64,000 nucleotides of DNA from Palsa-89 sp963824345 (GCA_963824345.1 CAWGOZ010000006.1:372001-436000), one strand, 5' to 3'. Numbered from the stretch's first letter, positions 8,852-17,078 are shown. Made by a program: numbers and translations. The notes: generated from the sequence alone by a model not told the origin.

Positions 8852-9033
8852 GTGACGATAATCTCCCTTGGCTGCTCCTCTTCCTCGAGCTCGCGTTCAA
8901 GCTGTGTCAGCCGGATGAAATCCGCCAGCGTCACTTTGTTGGTCTTGAAATCGAGGCGCTCTTCAATCTCGATCAATAGCTTGCTGATACGTTGCTTGCG
9001 GCTGCCTCTCCGCCGCGATACTTGGGCTGCCAT
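8812..9033 (-). CDS. small basic protein upstream of terL
   Basis: This 73-residue protein begins MAAQVSRRRGSRKQRISKLL and continues with helices rich in Glu (QLERELEEEEQPREIIVTWK). The start at 9033 was chosen over an ATG at 9084, because the longer form would run through a terminator-like hairpin. Position before terL suggests a small terminase or a DNA-recognition helper, but I see no clear helix-turn-helix. It is the first gene of the phage operon in this window. Confidence 0.5.
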   Translation of the reverse strand: MAAQVSRRRGSRKQRISKLLIEIEERLDFKTNKVTLADFIRLTQLERELEEEEQPREIIVTWKEPAEKRGELK

Positions 9034-9042
9034 AAGGAATCC

Positions 9043-9076
9043 AAAAAAATGGGCGCCTCCGTTTCCAGAAGCGCCC
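9043..9076 (-). terminator. rho-independent terminator-like hairpin
   Basis: On the minus strand GGGCGC pairs with GCGCCC across a 14-base loop, followed by ATTTTTTT. It lies just before the first phage gene, so it would stop transcription coming from the mobile-element side, or act as an attenuator of the phage operon. Confidence 0.45.
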
Positions 9077-9184
9077 GTAAGCAACTCTCTCCTGCACCGA
9101 CTTTATCAATCAGATTTCCGCGCTACGCGAATTCACTCTCCTAACCATCTGAAAACGCACCGGAGATTCTGGCAATGATTGCGG

Positions 9185-9205
9185 TGACTCATCAGATGAG
9201 CCGCC
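9185..9205 (+). repeat. left terminal inverted repeat (candidate)
   Basis: TGACTCATCAG, then ATGA, then GCCGCC. The inner part CTCATC-A-GATGAG is itself a perfect palindrome. It pairs with the right repeat at 11701-11717. Confidence 0.55.
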
Positions 9206-9258
9206 CGCGAGGGGCCGATTTCCGTTCCAAATATCTGAAACTGTGGGCGATGCGTGTT

Positions 9259-9288
9259 TTGACTCGCCAACGGACAGGGGCGTATGCT
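9259..9288 (+). promoter_or_regulatory. sigma-70-type promoter for the DUF262 gene
   Basis: TTGACT at 9259-9264 and TATGCT at 9283-9288 are separated by 18 bases. Because the -10 box overlaps a possible ATG at 9284, this promoter would favour the downstream start at 9332. Confidence 0.4.
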
Positions 9289-9331
9289 AGTTCAACGCCC
9301 TACGTCCCAAAATGGGCGCGACTGGAGCGTC

Positions 9332-10501
9332 ATGGACTACCGGAATACTGAGACCAAGCTTGACCAACTGGTCGGCTACTTCAACGAAGAGAAAATAAAT
9401 CTTTCTCCGATTTTTCAGCGCGGGCGAGTGTGGCCTGTACATATGCGTCGCGAACTCGTCAAGAACATAGTCCGCCGACGCCCCATTCCAGCCATCTTCT
9501 TGTACAAGGATGAGGCGGGATCAAAATACACCTACGCTATCCTCGACGGCAAGCAGCGGCTTGAGAGTATCCTCATGTTCGTCGGAGACCGCCGCCCGGA
9601 TCTCGCAGTTAGGACATGGCGCAACTACATCTTTGGAATTTACAGAAAAGATGTGGACTATTGGATCGACCTAAAAGACGGGCGCGGGAAAATACGTTTT
9701 GCAGATTTGACCGAAAAGGAAGTCAGAGACCTCAGGGAGTATCCGATTCCGACGATTGAGATAGCCTTAAATGAGAACACTCAACTGGATGAAATAATCA
9801 GTCTCTTCGTTGACATCAATCAGTACGGAGAAAAGGTCACGAGAGTGAACATCGTACGCGCGATAAAGCGAAACGACCCGTTCCTCAAAAGCGTGTACGC
9901 GATGATAGCCGAAAAGCAGCCGAGGAAGCAGGATGTCTTCACTCGCAGAAAACACACTCCCTATTCGGTTGTTCTAAAGAGGCTTCAAATCATTGCATCG
10001 GTCACTGACTCCGATGTACAGGCCGATAGGATGTGGGAACGGCTATTTGAGTTCGCCCTGTTTGTTCGCTCCAAAGGAGTTCACCGGAAGCCTACGGAGA
10101 TACTTAAGACCTTCATCAAGACGACCGGGATAGAGAAGCCGATATCGACACTGGAAAAGTCGACATTGTCCCGTGTCTTCACTTTTCTGCAAAAGGCTTA
10201 TGCGTTCTCGCCAGTGCTCGCATCAAGTCGCCTTGCTATGGACCAAACCCACTTTTACACAATGGTAACGGCTATGCTGGACGGTGATCTATTCAATGTC
10301 GATCCCAAGACTCCAAACCCAAAAAGCTTAGATAAGGAACTCGTTCATAAGCTTGTTAAGTTCGGAAAGCTCATCGGCGAAAAATCCCCAAGCAACCCCA
10401 GAATTCAAAAGTACATGGATCTGTCTAGCAAGCAGACGACAGACGCGGAGAAACGCAAGGATCGGCAGAACATGCTCACCGAAATCATATTCAACATGTA
10501 G
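9332..10501 (+). CDS. DUF262 (ParB-like) protein
   Basis: This 389-residue protein has the DUF262 hallmarks: FQRGRVW at 29-34, the DGKQR motif at 72-76 and FVDINQYGEKVTRVNIVRA further on. The family has a ParB-like nucleotide-binding fold and occurs in modification-dependent restriction systems such as GmrSD and in other phage-defence proteins. The usual C-terminal DUF1524 HNH nuclease is not visible; the last half is helical and charged without an H-rich motif. The start at 9332 follows a GGAG box 4 bases upstream and sits downstream of a promoter. An ATG at 9284 would add 16 residues. It is AT-richer than neighbouring genes, as expected for an imported cargo gene. Confidence 0.75.
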   Translation: MDYRNTETKLDQLVGYFNEEKINLSPIFQRGRVWPVHMRRELVKNIVRRRPIPAIFLYKDEAGSKYTYAILDGKQRLESILMFVGDRRPDLAVRTWRNYIFGIYRKDVDYWIDLKDGRGKIRFADLTEKEVRDLREYPIPTIEIALNENTQLDEIISLFVDINQYGEKVTRVNIVRAIKRNDPFLKSVYAMIAEKQPRKQDVFTRRKHTPYSVVLKRLQIIASVTDSDVQADRMWERLFEFALFVRSKGVHRKPTEILKTFIKTTGIEKPISTLEKSTLSRVFTFLQKAYAFSPVLASSRLAMDQTHFYTMVTAMLDGDLFNVDPKTPNPKSLDKELVHKLVKFGKLIGEKSPSNPRIQKYMDLSSKQTTDAEKRKDRQNMLTEIIFNM

Positions 10502-10520
10502 TCCGCTATGATGGAATCGT

Positions 10521-10694
10521 ATGAAATCTTCAGCCGAGTACGACCGTTTCACGAACCTCGTGGACCGCGTGCTTGCGGTTCCCCACAGCGTCATAAAAGA
10601 ACGCGTAGAGGAACACCGCAAGCAGGCTGCGCTGAATCCGAGCAAACCAGGACCGAAAACCAAAAAGCAGCGCGTCAAGCGGCCTTCGGCTTAG
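10521..10694 (+). CDS. 57-residue conserved-type small protein (VPHSxIK)
   Basis: This small basic protein begins MKSSAEYDRFTNLVDRVLAV and then has PHSVIKERVEEHRK before a lysine- and proline-rich tail. The FT-x-x-VDR-x-LAVPHS-x-IK pattern looks like a small bacterial protein I have seen often next to transposases and other genes, but I cannot name a function. It starts 19 bases after the DUF262 stop on the same strand and ends 20 bases before the convergent transposase stop. It is therefore probably a second cargo or accessory gene of the element. Confidence 0.6.
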   Translation: MKSSAEYDRFTNLVDRVLAVPHSVIKERVEEHRKQAALNPSKPGPKTKKQRVKRPSA

Positions 10695-10714
10695 GCCCAC
10701 GCTTCCGCCCCGTC

Positions 10715-11680
10715 CTACTCGCTGGCGTCCGGTTTTTTCCCCACCTTGCCGGTGACTTCGGCGAAGGTCAAGCGCTTCCCCACGATCTGCGAAGCAAGAG
10801 CGCGGAAGCGGTCGCTGTCATTCATGTCATGCCGGTTGTTAAAGCGAAACGCCTGCTCATCGACATAGCGGAACAGGTGAAATGGTTCAACGCTCACGTA
10901 CGATCCATTGATCCCGCGCTTGAGCAAACTCCAGAAGTTCTCAAGCCCGTTGGTGTGGACGTTCCCCTGCACATACGCCTCAAGATGATTCACGATTTCA
11001 TGGGTGTACTCATCGTCCATCTTCCAATTGCTGCCGTGTTCGTCGGAGTAAATCGTTGCGCCCTTCTCGACCGTGCCGCGAATGTTTTCCTGCATGGTCG
11101 GCTTTGTGCGATCAGGAATAACGGTTGCCCGCACCTTACCTTGACGCTCAAGAATGCCGAGTACCGTGGTCTTGTTGTCTCCACGGCGGCTGTACATCTG
11201 CATCTTGGCTCTCTTGTCCTTATGCATGTTTCGCGCCTTGCCACCGATGAAGGTTTCGTCGATTTCGATTTCACCTTCGAGCATGCCGCCCGTGAGATCG
11301 TCCTGCATCGCAAGTCGGATGCGGTGAAGCATAAACCACGCGGCCTTTTGAGACACGCCGAGCGCCCGGTGAAGTTCCCAGGAGCTAATCCCGTTCTTGC
11401 AATTCGCAATCATCCACATAGCCACAAGCCACTTGTCCAGGCCAATAGGGGAATCCTCAAAGATGGTGCCAACCTTAATGGAGAACTGAGCCTTCGGATG
11501 GCGAGTCTTGCACTGCCACAGCCGCCGAGACTTCAGGAAAGCCACGTTCTTAGAGCCACACGTCGGGCAGACAACGCCGTCCTTCCATTCCAGCCTACGC
11601 GCCATAAGGAAGTTCAGGCAATTGTCGGGATCGGCGTAAAAGATGACCGCTTGTTGAAGAGTCTTGGGTTCGGCAACCAT
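10715..11680 (-). CDS. IS1595-family transposase
   Basis: The 321-residue enzyme has an N-terminal zinc-ribbon-like section (C39-P-T-C42, then C57 and H61, the fourth position differing from the usual Cys). It has the typical GTIFEDSPIGLDKWL segment, helix-turn-helix text (LGVSQKAAWFMLHRIR) and a DDE-type catalytic region with D141 in IDET, D213 in YSDEH and the HTNGLENFWSLLKRG signature (E247). This is the ISXO2/IS1595 pattern and it appears intact. The start is nearly leaderless: the -10 box ends 9 bases before the ATG, and no ribosome-binding site is visible. Confidence 0.9.
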   Translation of the reverse strand: MVAEPKTLQQAVIFYADPDNCLNFLMARRLEWKDGVVCPTCGSKNVAFLKSRRLWQCKTRHPKAQFSIKVGTIFEDSPIGLDKWLVAMWMIANCKNGISSWELHRALGVSQKAAWFMLHRIRLAMQDDLTGGMLEGEIEIDETFIGGKARNMHKDKRAKMQMYSRRGDNKTTVLGILERQGKVRATVIPDRTKPTMQENIRGTVEKGATIYSDEHGSNWKMDDEYTHEIVNHLEAYVQGNVHTNGLENFWSLLKRGINGSYVSVEPFHLFRYVDEQAFRFNNRHDMNDSDRFRALASQIVGKRLTFAEVTGKVGKKPDASE

Positions 11681-11689
11681 GATGAGTCT

Positions 11690-11718
11690 AGTATAATCGA
11701 GGTGGCCTGATGAGTCAA
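11690..11718 (-). promoter_or_regulatory. transposase promoter with -35 inside the inverted repeat
   Basis: TTGACT at 11713-11718 and TATACT at 11690-11695 are separated by exactly 17 bases on the minus strand. The -35 hexamer is nearly all part of the terminal repeat. Transcription would begin about 3 bases before the transposase ATG. Confidence 0.65.
11701..11717 (-). repeat. right terminal inverted repeat (candidate)
   Basis: Plus strand GGTGGC then CTGATGAGTCA. It matches the inverse of the left repeat (GGCGGC, 4 extra bases, CTGATGAGTCA) with one mismatch. Confidence 0.55.
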
Positions 11719-11794
11719 GGTAATTCTCGCCGAGATTCTTACCTGTTTTCTGTCACCCTCGTTTTCACGAATAAATACCGCGCTCGCACTCCAT

Positions 11795-13408
11795 TCACGC
11801 TGTCTTAATCCTTGCCGCATCCTCCAATCCGCGATCCTGGATTTCGATCTCGCGCATTCGAAACTTCTGGACCTTCCCCGTCACGGTCATCGGAAATGTT
11901 TCCACGAAGCGGATATATTGCGGTACCTTGAAATGCGCGATCCGCCCGCGGCAGTACTCCCGGATCTCCTCCTCCAATGCCGGTTCCTTCAGCCGGATCC
12001 AAGCCGCAACCACTTCGCCCAGTCGCGCATCGGGAAGGCCCACCACCTGCACCTCCGCCACCTTCGGATGCGTGTGCAGGAACTCCTCCACCTCTCGCGG
12101 ATACACGTTCTCTCCGCCCCGGATGATCATATCCTTGGCTCGCCCCGTTATCCGGAAGCATTCGTGCGCGTCCATTGTCGCCAGGTCCCCGGTGTGCAGC
12201 CAGCCGTCTTCATCGACGGCGCGGCGGGTCGCCTCTGGCTCCTGATCGTAGCCCCTCATTACCAGATACCCGCGCGTGCACAGCTCGCCTTGTTCGCCCA
12301 CCGGCACCGTATCGCCGCTGGTGGAAACAATCTTCACTTCCGTGTTCGGGCACGCTTGGCCCACCGTCGAAACCCGCCGCTCCAGGCTGTCATGCACCCC
12401 CGACATCGTAATCACCGGCGAGCTTTCCGTCTGCCCGTATCCAACCGTCATTCCTTCGCAATGCATGTCGCTCGCAACGCGCTTCATTATTTCCACTGGA
12501 CAAGGCGCGCCCGCCATTAGCCCGGTTCGCAGCGACCCGTAGTCGAACGTATGGAAAGCCGGATGCTCCAGCTCCGCGATGAACATGGTCGGCACGCCAT
12601 AAATCGCCGTCGCGCGCTCAGCGTGAATCGCCTCCAATGTAGACAGCGCGTCGAAGGCGGCGGCGGGGAGTATCAGCGTCGCCCCGCTCACCACCGAAAC
12701 CAAGGTGCCAATCACGCATCCGAAACAGTGATACAGCGGCACTGGAACCACGATTCGATCCCGCTCCCCGATCCGCAAGCCATCGGCGATCACCCGGGCA
12801 TTGTTTAAAACATTTCGATGCGTCAGCAGCACGCCCTTGGGCGATCCGGTTGTTCCCGACGTGTACTGGATATTGGTCACTTCATCGGCCGCGATCCGCC
12901 GTGCCGGAATGTCTCGACCTTGGCCCAGCATCCTGGTCCACTTTTCCGTGCCGAAGTAAACCACGTGCTCCAAAGCCCACCCAGACGATTGCCCCGCCAG
13001 CGCTTCATCGACCATCGCCCGATAATCCGAACGTTTGTCTTTTTCCCAAAGAAACAACGCCTTCATCCCCGACTTGCGCAGCACAAACGCCAGCTCGTAC
13101 GACCGGTACGCCGGATTCACGTTCACCAGCACCGCGCCAATCCGGGCACAGGCCAGATGCAGCTGCACCCACTCGGCGCAATTCGTCGCCCACACCCCGA
13201 TCCGATCGTGCGCCCCGAGACCCAGACCTGCCAGTCCCCGTGCCGTTCGCTCCACCGCCGCAGCCAGTTCCGAAAACGTCAGCCGCACTCCTTGGTGCCG
13301 CGCCACCAGAGCTTCGTTGTCCTGAAACCGGGAAGCCGTTCCTTCAAACACTTCCCAGATGCTAGCCTCGATCAGCGGAGCATCCGGGCCCCGCGAGTAA
13401 CTCAACAT
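11795..13408 (-). CDS. AMP-binding acyl-CoA ligase (FadD-like)
   Basis: This adenylate-forming enzyme activates a carboxylic acid, probably a fatty acid, with ATP and CoA. The 537-residue form shows all core motifs in order: YTSGTTGSPKGVLLTHRN (A3), GYGQTESSP (A5), GWLHTGDLATM (A7), FRITGRAKDMIIRGGENVYP (A8) and TVTGKVQK with the catalytic Lys (A10). The start at 13408 follows a GGAGG box 12 bases upstream; an ATG at 13450 lies outside it. It is divergent from the S9 peptidase. Substrate cannot be read from sequence; medium- to long-chain acids are the family default. Confidence 0.85.
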   Translation of the reverse strand: MLSYSRGPDAPLIEASIWEVFEGTASRFQDNEALVARHQGVRLTFSELAAAVERTARGLAGLGLGAHDRIGVWATNCAEWVQLHLACARIGAVLVNVNPAYRSYELAFVLRKSGMKALFLWEKDKRSDYRAMVDEALAGQSSGWALEHVVYFGTEKWTRMLGQGRDIPARRIAADEVTNIQYTSGTTGSPKGVLLTHRNVLNNARVIADGLRIGERDRIVVPVPLYHCFGCVIGTLVSVVSGATLILPAAAFDALSTLEAIHAERATAIYGVPTMFIAELEHPAFHTFDYGSLRTGLMAGAPCPVEIMKRVASDMHCEGMTVGYGQTESSPVITMSGVHDSLERRVSTVGQACPNTEVKIVSTSGDTVPVGEQGELCTRGYLVMRGYDQEPEATRRAVDEDGWLHTGDLATMDAHECFRITGRAKDMIIRGGENVYPREVEEFLHTHPKVAEVQVVGLPDARLGEVVAAWIRLKEPALEEEIREYCRGRIAHFKVPQYIRFVETFPMTVTGKVQKFRMREIEIQDRGLEDAARIKTA

Positions 13409-13456
13409 GGAAAATACAGGCCTCCAAATCCGCGTCTCAGTGTATAACAATTGACT

Positions 13457-15568
13457 ATGCCCGTCCGCACGCTACTCGCCTTTCTTTTTGCATCTTCGCT
13501 GGCCGTCTCCGTCTCTCCGACGCGCTTTTCGCTCGAGCAAGTGATGAGCGCTCCCTTCCCTTCCGGCCTCACCGCCGCCCCGCGAGGTGGAGCGGTCGCC
13601 TGGGTGCTCAATCAACACGGCGCGCGCAACATCTGGATTGCCGAAGCGCCCGCCTACCAAGGTCGCCAGCTCACTCACTACACAGCCGACGACGGCCAGG
13701 AGATCGCCGAGCTTACCTGGACGCCGGACGGCGGTTCTCTCCTCTACGTCCGCGGCGGCGATTTCGAAATGCATCGCGACGACCCCAATCCCGCCAGCCT
13801 CCCCCAAGGGGTGGACCAAAGCATCTGGATCGCGCCCCTGGCCGGCGGCGCTCCCCGAAGAGTCGCCGAGGGCAACCAGCCCACCGTCTCTCCGAAAGGC
13901 GACCGCTTCGTTTTCCTCCGCAAGGATCAGATCTGGTCCGCTGTTCTCAAAAATGACCTCCAGCCGGATTCCACGCCCTCTCAGCTCATCCATGCCAAAG
14001 GCCAGGCATCCGAGCTCCGCTGGTCTCCGGACGGATCGCAACTCGCCTTCGTCTCCACTCGCACCGATCACTCCTTCATAGCCGTGTACAATTTTGCCGC
14101 TCAATCGCTCCTCTATCTCGACCCCAGCGTGGATCGCGATTCCAACCCGGTCTGGTCTCCCGATGGCAAGCGGATTGCCTTCACGCGCATCGCCGCCTCC
14201 ACTCGCGCATTTTCTTTTGGACCTGTGCACGACAGCCAGCCCTGGTCCATTCGCCTCGCCGATGCTGAAACCGGAGACGGGCACGAGCTTTGGCGCGCTT
14301 CCGAAGCCCCCGGCAGCGCCTTCCACGCGATGGACGCCGCCAACCAATTGTTCTGGGGCGCGGGCGACCGCATCGTCTTCCCTTGGGAGCGCACGGCCTG
14401 GTTGCATCTGTACTCCATCTCCACGCATGGCGAAGCGCCTCAGCCCCTCAACGCGCTTGGCGAATTCGAAATCGAACACGCTGCGCTGTCTCGCGACGGC
14501 CGCACCGTGCTGTTTTCCTCCAACCAGGACGACACCGATCGCCGCCATCTTTGGCGCGTCTCCGTCGCCGGCGGAGGCCTCGCGCCACTGACCCGCGGCG
14601 ATGGTATCGAGTGGGCTCCAGTGGAAACCAGCGACGGCGCCGCGGTCGCCATGCTCCGCTCCGACGCAAGAAATCCAGCCCGCGCGGCTATCCAGACCCG
14701 CGGCTCCGAGGCGCGCGACCTTGCTCCCGGCGCCATTCCGGCCAGCTTCCCGGCCTCCTCCCTGATCGCCCCGCAATCTGTCACCTTCTCCGCCACCGAC
14801 GGCCTGCGCATTCACGGACAGCTCTTCCTGCCTGGCGGGGCCGATCCCCACCAGCAACACCCCGCGCTGCTTTTCTTGCATGGCGGATCACGCCGGCAAA
14901 TGCTGCTGGGCTGGCATTCCATGGACTACTATCACAACGCCTACGCGATGAATCAGTATCTGGCCAGCCTCGGCTACATCGTGCTCTCGGTGAACTATCG
15001 CAGCGGCATCGGCTACGGCCTCGATTTCCGCGAAGCCTCCAACTACGGCGCCACCGGCGCCAGCGAATTCAACGACGTTCGCGGTGCGGGTTTGTATCTG
15101 CGAAGCCGCGCCGATGTGGATCCCAAACGCATCGGTCTATGGGGCGGCTCCTATGGCGGCTATCTGACCGCCCTCGGCCTCGCTCGCGCTTCGGACCTAT
15201 TTGCAGTGGGCGTGGACTTTCACGGCGTACACGACTGGAACACTGTAATCGCTAACTTCGTCCCCGCTTACAATCCCGGCAAGGACGTGGATGCCGCTCG
15301 CGTCGCCTTCGAATCTTCGCCTCTGGCTTCGGTCGGCACCTGGCGATCTCCAGTCTTATTGATCCATGGCGATGACGACCGCAATGTCCCGTTCCAGCAA
15401 ACCGTGGCCCTGGTCGAAGCGCTTCGCAAACAGGGCGTCGAATTTCAGGAGCTCATTTTTCCCGACGAGATCCATGGCTTCCTCACCGAGAAACGTTGGC
15501 TCCAGGCGTATCACGCGGCCGCCGACTTTCTCGGCGCGCACTTGCGCCCAAGCGAACCGCGTCCCTAA
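13457..15568 (+). CDS. secreted S9 family prolyl oligopeptidase-like peptidase
   Basis: The 703-residue product has a signal peptide (MPVRTLLAFLFASSLAVSVS). Repeated WSPDG / WTPDG blades between about residues 90 and 330 mark a TolB/WD40-like beta-propeller, and the C-terminal third is an alpha/beta hydrolase. The nucleophile is in GGSYGGYLTALG, the Asp in LLIHGDDDRNVPF and the His in DEIHGF, the S9C arrangement. It probably cleaves peptides at the cell envelope. The ATG at 13457 was preferred over a TTG 6 bases upstream. A dispersed repeat follows the stop. Confidence 0.85.
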   Translation: MPVRTLLAFLFASSLAVSVSPTRFSLEQVMSAPFPSGLTAAPRGGAVAWVLNQHGARNIWIAEAPAYQGRQLTHYTADDGQEIAELTWTPDGGSLLYVRGGDFEMHRDDPNPASLPQGVDQSIWIAPLAGGAPRRVAEGNQPTVSPKGDRFVFLRKDQIWSAVLKNDLQPDSTPSQLIHAKGQASELRWSPDGSQLAFVSTRTDHSFIAVYNFAAQSLLYLDPSVDRDSNPVWSPDGKRIAFTRIAASTRAFSFGPVHDSQPWSIRLADAETGDGHELWRASEAPGSAFHAMDAANQLFWGAGDRIVFPWERTAWLHLYSISTHGEAPQPLNALGEFEIEHAALSRDGRTVLFSSNQDDTDRRHLWRVSVAGGGLAPLTRGDGIEWAPVETSDGAAVAMLRSDARNPARAAIQTRGSEARDLAPGAIPASFPASSLIAPQSVTFSATDGLRIHGQLFLPGGADPHQQHPALLFLHGGSRRQMLLGWHSMDYYHNAYAMNQYLASLGYIVLSVNYRSGIGYGLDFREASNYGATGASEFNDVRGAGLYLRSRADVDPKRIGLWGGSYGGYLTALGLARASDLFAVGVDFHGVHDWNTVIANFVPAYNPGKDVDAARVAFESSPLASVGTWRSPVLLIHGDDDRNVPFQQTVALVEALRKQGVEFQELIFPDEIHGFLTEKRWLQAYHAAADFLGAHLRPSEPRP

Positions 15569-15584
15569 CCAACCGCGCCCCTAA

Positions 15585-15606
15585 CCGAGCCGCGACCGTG
15601 AGGGAG
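15585..15606 (+). repeat. dispersed GC-rich repeat, copy 1
   Basis: This reads CCGAGCCGCGACC then GTGAGGGAG. A nearly identical copy, with one base different, lies inverted at 19800-19822. Both are between genes. Confidence 0.6.
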
Positions 15607-15633
15607 ACGGAAGTCTGGCATGATAGAGACTGC

Positions 15634-16083
15634 ATGTTCTTCCGCCGAGAGAAACCCCACGAATTCACCTTCACCGAACGTCTCGATGGCCTGAGAAAGC
15701 TTGGGTTCAGCACCAGCCCCGCCGGAGCGGGCAAGGCGCAGATCACCCGCGATGGCATTGGAGCCATCATCGAAGATCGCCCCGGCCAGCACCCGCGCGT
15801 AAACAAGGCGGGCTTCGTTCTCGGCGATGAAATCGGACTGCTGGTCAACCGCGGCTATCAAATGTTCTGGAAAACGCCCACCGGCCGGACCGCGCCGGCT
15901 CTCGCCACGCATCTCAAAGCCCTCCACGCCTTCGAGGAGGACTTGAAGGAAGGTCTGGGCCTTCCCAGCCTGTATAACGAAAGCCTGGGCACCACGTCCG
16001 ATCTTCACCTCTATGATCGGGTGGAACACCGCGATCAGGGCGATGCCGACAAGCCCTGGGAACACAAGCCGGTTACTTCGTAG
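15634..16083 (+). CDS. conserved hypothetical protein
   Basis: This 149-residue soluble protein starts MFFRREKPHEFTFTERLDGL. It contains GAIIEDRPGQHPRVNKAGFV and a C-terminal half rich in charged residues (HAFEEDLKEGLGLPSLYNES). It has no signal peptide or membrane segment. The composition of one globular domain with a charged surface suggests a cytosolic protein, but I do not recognise the family. The start at 15634 follows a purine-rich stretch. It is preceded by the dispersed repeat, so it probably has its own promoter. Confidence 0.6.
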   Translation: MFFRREKPHEFTFTERLDGLRKLGFSTSPAGAGKAQITRDGIGAIIEDRPGQHPRVNKAGFVLGDEIGLLVNRGYQMFWKTPTGRTAPALATHLKALHAFEEDLKEGLGLPSLYNESLGTTSDLHLYDRVEHRDQGDADKPWEHKPVTS

Positions 16084-16194
16084 CCCCCGCGTATTTCGAA
16101 CGCCGCTCCTGGCTCTTCTTGGCTGCATCCCGATTGCCCCGGCGTTCAAGAACCGCGCTTCGCAACTACACCGAATACTACGACCCGTGTTCTT

Positions 16195-16995
16195 CTACAG
16201 AACACGCGGCTCCAGCGCCATCAGCTCCTTGAACTCAGGCAGTTCCTTCATGGCCGCAAACGCCGGATCATCCTGAATCTTCTTCTTTTCTTTATAGCCC
16301 TCTTCCAAGGCCTTCCGGATGTACTGTAGAGCTCGATCGTTCATTCGCTCTTTCGCATAGGTCTGCGCCAGATAGTAGTGAAACTTGGCCAGCTCCTCCA
16401 CGCTCCGGTCCTGCAGCAGAACCCCTTGCGTGCTCCTCGACTCGAACACCTCCGGGTCCAGCATCAGCGCCTGCTGAAAAGCTTCCGCCGCGTGCTGGTA
16501 CTCCTTCCGCGCAAAATAGCCCGTTCCTAAGTTGCTCCAGATGGAAGCGGCTTGGTCATTGAGCCGCAGTGCCTTCTTGTACTGATTCAGCGCGCGCCGG
16601 TAGCTCTTTCTTGCGTAGTAGATGGTCCCAAGATTATTGATGGCTTCGGCGTATTTGGGATCCAGGCGGACCGCCAGCCGATAGTACTTTTCCGCCAGGT
16701 CCAGTTGTAGCATTTGGTGATAAGCGATACCGGTCTTGTTCAGCATCACCGCCGAGCCTTGGGAGTTTTCCCGATACATCTCCGCGGCTTCCCGGTACCT
16801 CTTTTCGGCCATGAATATGTCGCCGCGCCTTTCGGGAGTGAGCGTCTCCGGTGCGGGCTTCTTCTGCGCCGCGGGCTGCGTCTGCCCGGTGTCAAAGAAG
16901 GCGCTGGAAGGTATGTTGGTTTGAGCAGTGACGGCCGGAAGGAACATCTGGACCGCCCCGAAACTGATTGCGGCTAACCACAGGCTGGAAGCCAT
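16195..16995 (-). CDS. secreted TPR repeat protein
   Basis: The 266-residue protein has a signal peptide (MASSLWLAAISFGAVQMFLP) followed by a short proline- and glutamine-rich linker. About five tetratricopeptide units follow from residue 55 (for example AEKYYRLAVRLDPKYAEAIN, ALNQYKKALRLNDQAASIWS, AAEAFQQALMLDPEVFESRS). TPR arrays bind partner proteins. A GGGAGG box sits 8 bases before the ATG at 16995. It follows the penicillin-binding protein gene in the same direction, and a cell-envelope assembly role is plausible but unproven. Confidence 0.75.
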   Translation of the reverse strand: MASSLWLAAISFGAVQMFLPAVTAQTNIPSSAFFDTGQTQPAAQKKPAPETLTPERRGDIFMAEKRYREAAEMYRENSQGSAVMLNKTGIAYHQMLQLDLAEKYYRLAVRLDPKYAEAINNLGTIYYARKSYRRALNQYKKALRLNDQAASIWSNLGTGYFARKEYQHAAEAFQQALMLDPEVFESRSTQGVLLQDRSVEELAKFHYYLAQTYAKERMNDRALQYIRKALEEGYKEKKKIQDDPAFAAMKELPEFKELMALEPRVL

Positions 16996-17078
16996 GGTTC
17001 GACCTCCCCGAGTTTCCGAATCGCCCGAATCCAATACACCCGGGCGTCACATATACACTATCACTTTCGGAAAAACAA

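Larger units (their letters stand above)
9185..11717. mobile_element. IS1595-family element with passenger genes
   Basis: An inverted repeat encloses a DUF262 gene, a 57-codon gene and an IS1595 transposase. The core TGACTCATCAG at 9185-9195 has its perfect inverse at 11707-11717. The match extends inward as GCCGCC against GCCACC if a 4-base insertion (9196-9199) is allowed on the left. No gene crosses either end. IS1595 elements are known to carry passenger genes and usually make 8-bp target duplications. The 8 bases outside the two repeats (GATTGCGG and AGGTAATT) are not duplicates, so the boundaries are provisional. The DUF262 gene is visibly AT-richer than its neighbours. Confidence 0.6.

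Noticed and set aside
10508..11710. 400-residue plus-strand frame opposite the transposase
   Set aside because: Shadow of the IS1595 transposase; the true plus-strand gene here is the 57-codon frame ending at 10694.
9177..11725. 8-base target duplication around the IS1595 element
   Set aside because: GATTGCGG on the left and AGGTAATT on the right are not duplicates.
13472..14881. 469-residue minus-strand frame opposite the S9 peptidase gene
   Set aside because: Antisense shadow in GC-rich coding DNA; the plus-strand peptidase shows clear motifs across the same bases.
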